Shown: positions 5,535 through 8,848 of the stretch, piece by piece
Numbering within the stretch: the stretch's first letter is position 1
Layout: every line of letters starts with the position of its first letter
Source: CAMBRQ01 sp945870325
Lineage (GTDB): Bacteria; Bacillota; Clostridia; Lachnospirales; Lachnospiraceae
Assembly (NCBI RefSeq): GCF_050313795.1
Contig: NZ_JBNPMC010000065.1
Coordinates: 1 to 8,848, forward strand
Length of the DNA: 8,848 nt
Reading direction: 5' to 3'
The notes under the pieces: generated by a model
What the model was told of the DNA's origin: nothing
The model's input: the letters and a program-made list of their open reading frames with translations, nothing else
Database searches by the model: none
Position numbers and translations under genes: made by a program

Positions 5535-6779
5535 ATGATCACAGATATACAACAGCTAATAAATGCCTGCGAACAGGAACTGCATGACAGGGAATATCAT
5601 GCTCATCATGCCGGTTTCATCACAAATGAATGGAAGGTTATAAGTCAATGGTGCCAAAAGAAGAATTATTCTGAATTCTCACAGGATATCGGCTTCCGGT
5701 ATTGTGATGAAATGATCGGCGCACACATTATCACCAAAGGGATGACCCATAAGCAAAAACTGCAATTAAGGGCAGCCCGTATGCTGGTTTCTTACCAGAG
5801 GGATGGAGATTTTGAGTTCCGTTCCCCTCGTGTGGAACGCACCTACCAGGGCGAAACTGGACGCCTTATTCTCCAATTCTTCCAACATGAAAGAAATATC
5901 GGCCGTTCAGAAAGGACACTGGAGTGCCGGGATATCTACCTGTATCCGTTTAATCAGTTTTTGCTTGAGCACGATTTAGACTTTAGCAGCTTAAACATTG
6001 ATACTATCGAAGAATACTTTACATCGATGGGATATGAATTATCCAGCCGCCATAATAGTGCCAATCATCTCCGGCAGCTGTTCCATTATCTTTATGATAA
6101 TGGGTACACCGCTACGGATAATGCGTTGTATGTACTAAAAGACCAGTACCGTAAGCAGTGTAAGCTCCCGACAACCTACACGGAGGAAGAAATCTCCCGG
6201 GTTCTGTCTGCCGTTGACCGTTCATCTGCTATCGGAAAAAGGGACTATCTTATTCTGCTACTTGCAGCACAGTACGGATGGCGCACCGGAGATATCGTCA
6301 GTTTTAAATTCAGCCAGATTAACTGGGATAAAAATATCATTTTATTTGACCAGAGAAAAACTGATATTCCGGTAGAGTATCCATTACTGTCCTCCGTGGG
6401 GAATGCTGTGATAGATTATCTAAAACACGGACGTCCCCAAACGGATGCACCTGAAATAATAGTTTCAGCCGAAGCTGGCAAACATGGCACTCCTTTGAAG
6501 CCCCCAACAGTTCACTCAATCGTAAGCAGATATATGCGGAAAGCAAACATTAGCCGTTGGAAGGAAAAACGGCATGGGGCACATTCCCTCCGGCACAGCC
6601 TTGCCTCAAACCTGTTGAAGAACAACGTATCTATGCCGGTAATAAGCACGGTGCTTGGCCATCAGAGGACAGAAACCACAAAAATTTATCTTAAAGTGGA
6701 TACGGAAAAACTGTCATCGTGCCCTCTGCCGTTGCCAAAGATGAATTCACCCTTTTATAAGGAGGTGTGTTCCAAATGA
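5535..6779 (+). CDS. ritA: RitA-type tyrosine recombinase, first of the trio
   Basis: This 414-residue tyrosine recombinase should cut and rejoin DNA at the element ends together with the next two proteins. The N-terminal 100 or so residues are an extra helical region not seen in minimal integrases. The core-binding domain follows at about 105-205 (TGRLILQFFQHERNIGRSER onward), and the catalytic domain runs from about 215 to 400. The catalytic set is complete: Arg250 (YGWRTGDIV), Lys275 (DQRKTD), His350 and Arg353 (GAHSLRHSLA), His376 (LGHQRTE) and nucleophile Tyr385 (TKIYLK). The start is ATG 5535, ten bases after AAAGGAGG (5518-5525); an in-frame TTG at 5499 has no RBS. The gene begins 40 bases inside the left repeat, so its promoter probably lies in that repeat or spacer; CATAAT at 5487-5492 is a possible but weak -10. 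The stop overlaps the ritB start as ATGA. The symbol follows the gene order of known RIT elements. Confidence 0.88.
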   Translation: MITDIQQLINACEQELHDREYHAHHAGFITNEWKVISQWCQKKNYSEFSQDIGFRYCDEMIGAHIITKGMTHKQKLQLRAARMLVSYQRDGDFEFRSPRVERTYQGETGRLILQFFQHERNIGRSERTLECRDIYLYPFNQFLLEHDLDFSSLNIDTIEEYFTSMGYELSSRHNSANHLRQLFHYLYDNGYTATDNALYVLKDQYRKQCKLPTTYTEEEISRVLSAVDRSSAIGKRDYLILLLAAQYGWRTGDIVSFKFSQINWDKNIILFDQRKTDIPVEYPLLSSVGNAVIDYLKHGRPQTDAPEIIVSAEAGKHGTPLKPPTVHSIVSRYMRKANISRWKEKRHGAHSLRHSLASNLLKNNVSMPVISTVLGHQRTETTKIYLKVDTEKLSSCPLPLPKMNSPFYKEVCSK

Positions 6780-7753
6780 GCCGTCCTGAGTTTAAATCCG
6801 GTTTTGCAGATGAGATCAATAAATATATTGATTACAAGGTTGCCAATGGCTATAAAGAGAAAAGTTATATGATCCTTCTGCGCGAGTTTGACCGTTTTTG
6901 TGTCAGGCGCGGGATTACGGATGTTTCTTTTACCAGAGAAGATGCTGATGCATGGTCTGAAAAACGTGAGACCGAAGCGACAACCTCCCACTATGCCAGA
7001 GTGAACAAGATCAAATGCTTTATGGAGTATCTGAAGCTGAAAGGTTATGATGTCTGCCTTTTGCACGATGTGTTCTTCAAAGCAACAGACTTTCAACCTC
7101 ATATCTATACCGAAGATGAAGTCAGAAGATATTTTAACGCTGTTGATACTTATTCTTCTGACAGAAGCAAACTGGATGTGATCATACTTCCTGTTTTCTT
7201 CCGGCTTTTGTATTGTTGCGGCACCAGGATCAATGAAACGCTCGGCATCAGGAAAAGGGATGTTGACCTGGATGCCGGAATAATAAAACTGCTCGAAACA
7301 AAAAATGACTGTGAGCGGTATATTGTATTGAACCCTGAGATGAAAGGACTCCTGATACAATTCGCTGACAAATGTTTCTATCTTTATAAAGATGACGATT
7401 ACATTTTTCCTTCCATTGCCAAAACACGCAGGGACGGAAAGCGGATTTATGAGCTTCACCGCCTTCTGTTACAACGTGCCGGAATTCCCTATATCGGAGG
7501 CGGCCATGGACCCAGGATACATGACTGGCGCCATACATTTGCCGTAAGATCATTCAAGCAGATGATCGACCATGGAATGGATATGTATGTGGCTCTGCCG
7601 GTCCTGTCAACTTATCTGGGGCATAAGACCATTTATGCCACGGAACGTTATGTACGTCTGACTCTGGATCTATATCCATACATTGAGGAAAAATACAGTC
7701 AAAAGTTTAACAGTATCTTCGGAAAGGCGGCGCATCTTCATGAAACAGACTGA
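6776..7753 (+). CDS. ritB: RitB-type tyrosine recombinase, second of the trio
   Basis: This 325-residue tyrosine recombinase has the usual two-domain plan. The N-terminal core-binding domain (about residues 8-100) contains YIDYKVANGYKEKSYMILLR. The catalytic domain (about 112-310) has Arg151 (CCGTRINETLG), Lys176 (ETKNDCERY), His249 and Arg252 (RIHDWRHTFAV), His283 (YLGHKTIYAT) and nucleophile Tyr292 (ERYVRLT), all present. The start is ATG 6776, with AGGAGG (6759-6764) at ideal distance. A GTG at 6767 in the same frame is too close to that RBS. The ATGA overlap with ritA (6776-6779) implies translational coupling, and the end overlaps ritC by 14 bp. HDWRH is a variant of the common HxLRH box that keeps both catalytic residues. 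The three Rit proteins are clearly different subfamilies, not recent duplicates, so each probably has its own role in the recombination complex. Confidence 0.88.
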   Translation: MSRPEFKSGFADEINKYIDYKVANGYKEKSYMILLREFDRFCVRRGITDVSFTREDADAWSEKRETEATTSHYARVNKIKCFMEYLKLKGYDVCLLHDVFFKATDFQPHIYTEDEVRRYFNAVDTYSSDRSKLDVIILPVFFRLLYCCGTRINETLGIRKRDVDLDAGIIKLLETKNDCERYIVLNPEMKGLLIQFADKCFYLYKDDDYIFPSIAKTRRDGKRIYELHRLLLQRAGIPYIGGGHGPRIHDWRHTFAVRSFKQMIDHGMDMYVALPVLSTYLGHKTIYATERYVRLTLDLYPYIEEKYSQKFNSIFGKAAHLHETD

Positions 7754-8762
7754 TTTTGCCATCTGCCTGAACCGGTTCCTGGCGGACTATCTTGTTAACA
7801 AACGCGGAAGCACTCCCAAAACAATTGATTCCTACCGTTACGCATTCATCTTTCTGCTTGATTATTATGATGAAGTCCTTCATATATCCGCAGACCGGAT
7901 GACACTTAGCGTATTAACCTACGAACATTTACTGAACTTTTATGACTGGCTGCAGACAGAAAGGAAGAACAGTATTTCTACGCGGAATCAACGTCAGGCA
8001 GCGATAAACAGTTTTATCCATTTCCTAATGTATGAAAAACCAGACTTTTTAAATGAATACCAGAGAATTCTTGGCATTCCAATAAAAAAAGCACCCCAAA
8101 AAGAAATCTCTTATCTGAAAACAGATGGGGTTTCTGCGCTGATAAGCTGTGTGGATACACATAAAACGAATGGCTTGCGGGATTATGTGATACTTATGCT
8201 CCTTTACACAACAGGGATCCGGGTAAGCGAACTGATCAATATCCGGGTGAGGGACTTATCCCTTCATAAACCTTATACCCTGCTCGTACATGGGAAAGGC
8301 CAGAAAAGCCGGTATGTTCCATTGCTGAAGGATTCCATTCCGATCATTCAGGATTATTTAAAACATATGAAATATACGAAACCTGAGAAAATGGACGAAT
8401 GGCTGTTTGTTAATCATATGAACAGTCAATTCACACGGCAGGGAATCAATTACATTCTCTCCAAATATAGTGACAGAGCCAGAAAAAATGCTCCTGATCT
8501 AATACCTGCTGACCTAAGTCCGCATAAAATGCGGCATACGGCAGCAATGGAGCTGGTAGATTCTGGAGTGGATCTTATTTACATACGTGATCTTCTCGGG
8601 CATGTAAGTGTTAAAACAACTGAAATATATGCAAAGGCTGACGCAAAGCTGAAACGGGCATCTATTGAAGCGGCAAGTAAGGAAATCGTTCCACCCGAAG
8701 AAGCCCAATGGGACAGCAATGATGACCTGAAATCCTGGCTAAAGACCTTCAGCAAACGTTGA
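7740..8762 (+). CDS. ritC: RitC-type tyrosine recombinase, third of the trio
   Basis: This 340-residue protein is the most XerC/XerD-like of the three. The core-binding domain spans about residues 5-115 (LADYLVNKRGSTPKTIDSYR). The catalytic domain spans about 125-305, with Arg161 (YTTGIRVSELINI), Lys186 (VHGKGQKSRYVPL), His262 and Arg265 (SPHKMRHTAAM), His288 (LLGHVSVKTTE) and nucleophile Tyr297 (IYAKAD). A 40-residue acidic and charged tail follows. The start is ATG 7740, with AAAGGCGG about ten bases upstream. It overlaps the ritB stop by 14 bp, so translation is coupled. A longer in-frame ORF from 7683 lies wholly inside ritB and has no RBS. The TGA at 8760-8762 directly abuts the right terminal repeat, so the gene and the element end are packed with no spacer. 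Confidence 0.88.
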   Translation: MKQTDFAICLNRFLADYLVNKRGSTPKTIDSYRYAFIFLLDYYDEVLHISADRMTLSVLTYEHLLNFYDWLQTERKNSISTRNQRQAAINSFIHFLMYEKPDFLNEYQRILGIPIKKAPQKEISYLKTDGVSALISCVDTHKTNGLRDYVILMLLYTTGIRVSELINIRVRDLSLHKPYTLLVHGKGQKSRYVPLLKDSIPIIQDYLKHMKYTKPEKMDEWLFVNHMNSQFTRQGINYILSKYSDRARKNAPDLIPADLSPHKMRHTAAMELVDSGVDLIYIRDLLGHVSVKTTEIYAKADAKLKRASIEAASKEIVPPEEAQWDSNDDLKSWLKTFSKR

Positions 8763-8848
8763 TTATTATGTAAAGAAATCTATGCTGAATCTATGGATTC
8801 CCATGGGTTCAGCGGATGTTTCTTTACATAAGAAAAATCTTTACTTAA
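8763..8848 (-). repeat. Right terminal inverted repeat of the RIT element
   Basis: Exact reverse complement of 5409-5494 over all 86 bases, beginning one base after the ritC stop and running to the last base of the window. It contains TTATGTAAA (8766-8774) and the inverted motifs TTTACATAA (8823-8831) and TTTACTTAA (8840-8848). Because the window stops at the same base where the left repeat meets the palindrome, the outer limit of the right repeat is not seen. Confidence 0.95.

Larger units (their letters stand above)
5409..8848 (+). mobile_element. RIT (recombinase in trio) element
   Basis: Three consecutive overlapping tyrosine recombinase genes on one strand, flanked by 86-bp exact inverted repeats, match the known RIT element plan. 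The element spans 3440 bp from repeat to repeat and carries no cargo gene. It interrupts an insertion-sequence transposase. All three recombinases have complete catalytic sets, so the element may be active. Whether the palindrome at 5377-5408 belongs to the element or formed on insertion cannot be told because the right flank is outside the window. Confidence 0.85.

Noticed and set aside
6755..7553. Minus-strand frames of 234 and 101 codons opposite ritB
   Set aside because: They are antisense to a tyrosine recombinase with all catalytic residues and have no RBS or recognisable domain.
5409..8848. Tn554-type transposon (tnpA, tnpB, tnpC)
   Set aside because: Tn554 has two recombinases, one much longer, plus a short non-recombinase tnpC. 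Here all three proteins are full tyrosine recombinases of 325-414 residues, and long inverted repeats are present, which fits RIT.

Overview
The window looks like a piece of a low-GC Gram-positive genome, most likely a gut-type Clostridia (Lachnospiraceae-like). This is inferred from the strong AGGAGG-type ribosome binding sites, the A+T-rich spacers and the style of the proteins. No rRNA, tRNA or CRISPR array was seen. The dominant story is nested mobile DNA beside a decaying accessory region.

Bases 1-2480, all on the minus strand, hold two adjacent decayed genes and one intact gene. The decayed genes are an alpha/beta hydrolase (957-1769, two frameshifts) followed 47 bp downstream by a GNAT acetyltransferase (122-909, one frameshift in a homopolymer). 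The intact gene encodes a DUF1643-family protein (1841-2392), with an extended -10 promoter and a strong RBS.

Bases 2484-3128 are a patchwork. They contain a small coiled-coil gene (2523-2837, minus) with its own terminator, the 3' tail of the gene upstream of it (2851-2997, minus), and the 3' tail of an unrelated plus-strand gene (to 3128). The two tails abut near 2997-3000, which suggests an old rearrangement, perhaps in a plasmid or integrative element.

Bases 3150-4011 (minus) are the 3' half of a group II intron: the C-terminal part of its reverse transcriptase/maturase, then domain V and domain VI, with a branch-point A seven bases from the 3' end. The intron is cut off upstream by an insertion sequence (about 4021-5382, minus). 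This element encodes an ExeA/TniB/TnsC-like AAA ATPase (intact) and the C-terminal third of a DDE transposase. The transposase is itself interrupted just before its catalytic Glu by the third mobile layer.

Bases 5409-8848 (plus) are that layer: a RIT (recombinase in trio) element. It has three tyrosine recombinase genes, ritA, ritB and ritC, overlapping by 4 and 14 bp, all with complete R-K-HxxR-H-Y catalytic sets. Perfect 86-bp terminal inverted repeats flank them. The ends carry repeated copies of a 9-bp motif, TTATGTAAA, and the left junction with the transposase is a 32-bp near-perfect palindrome. The layout predicts that the missing transposase N-terminus, and then the missing 5' half of the group II intron, lie just beyond base 8848.
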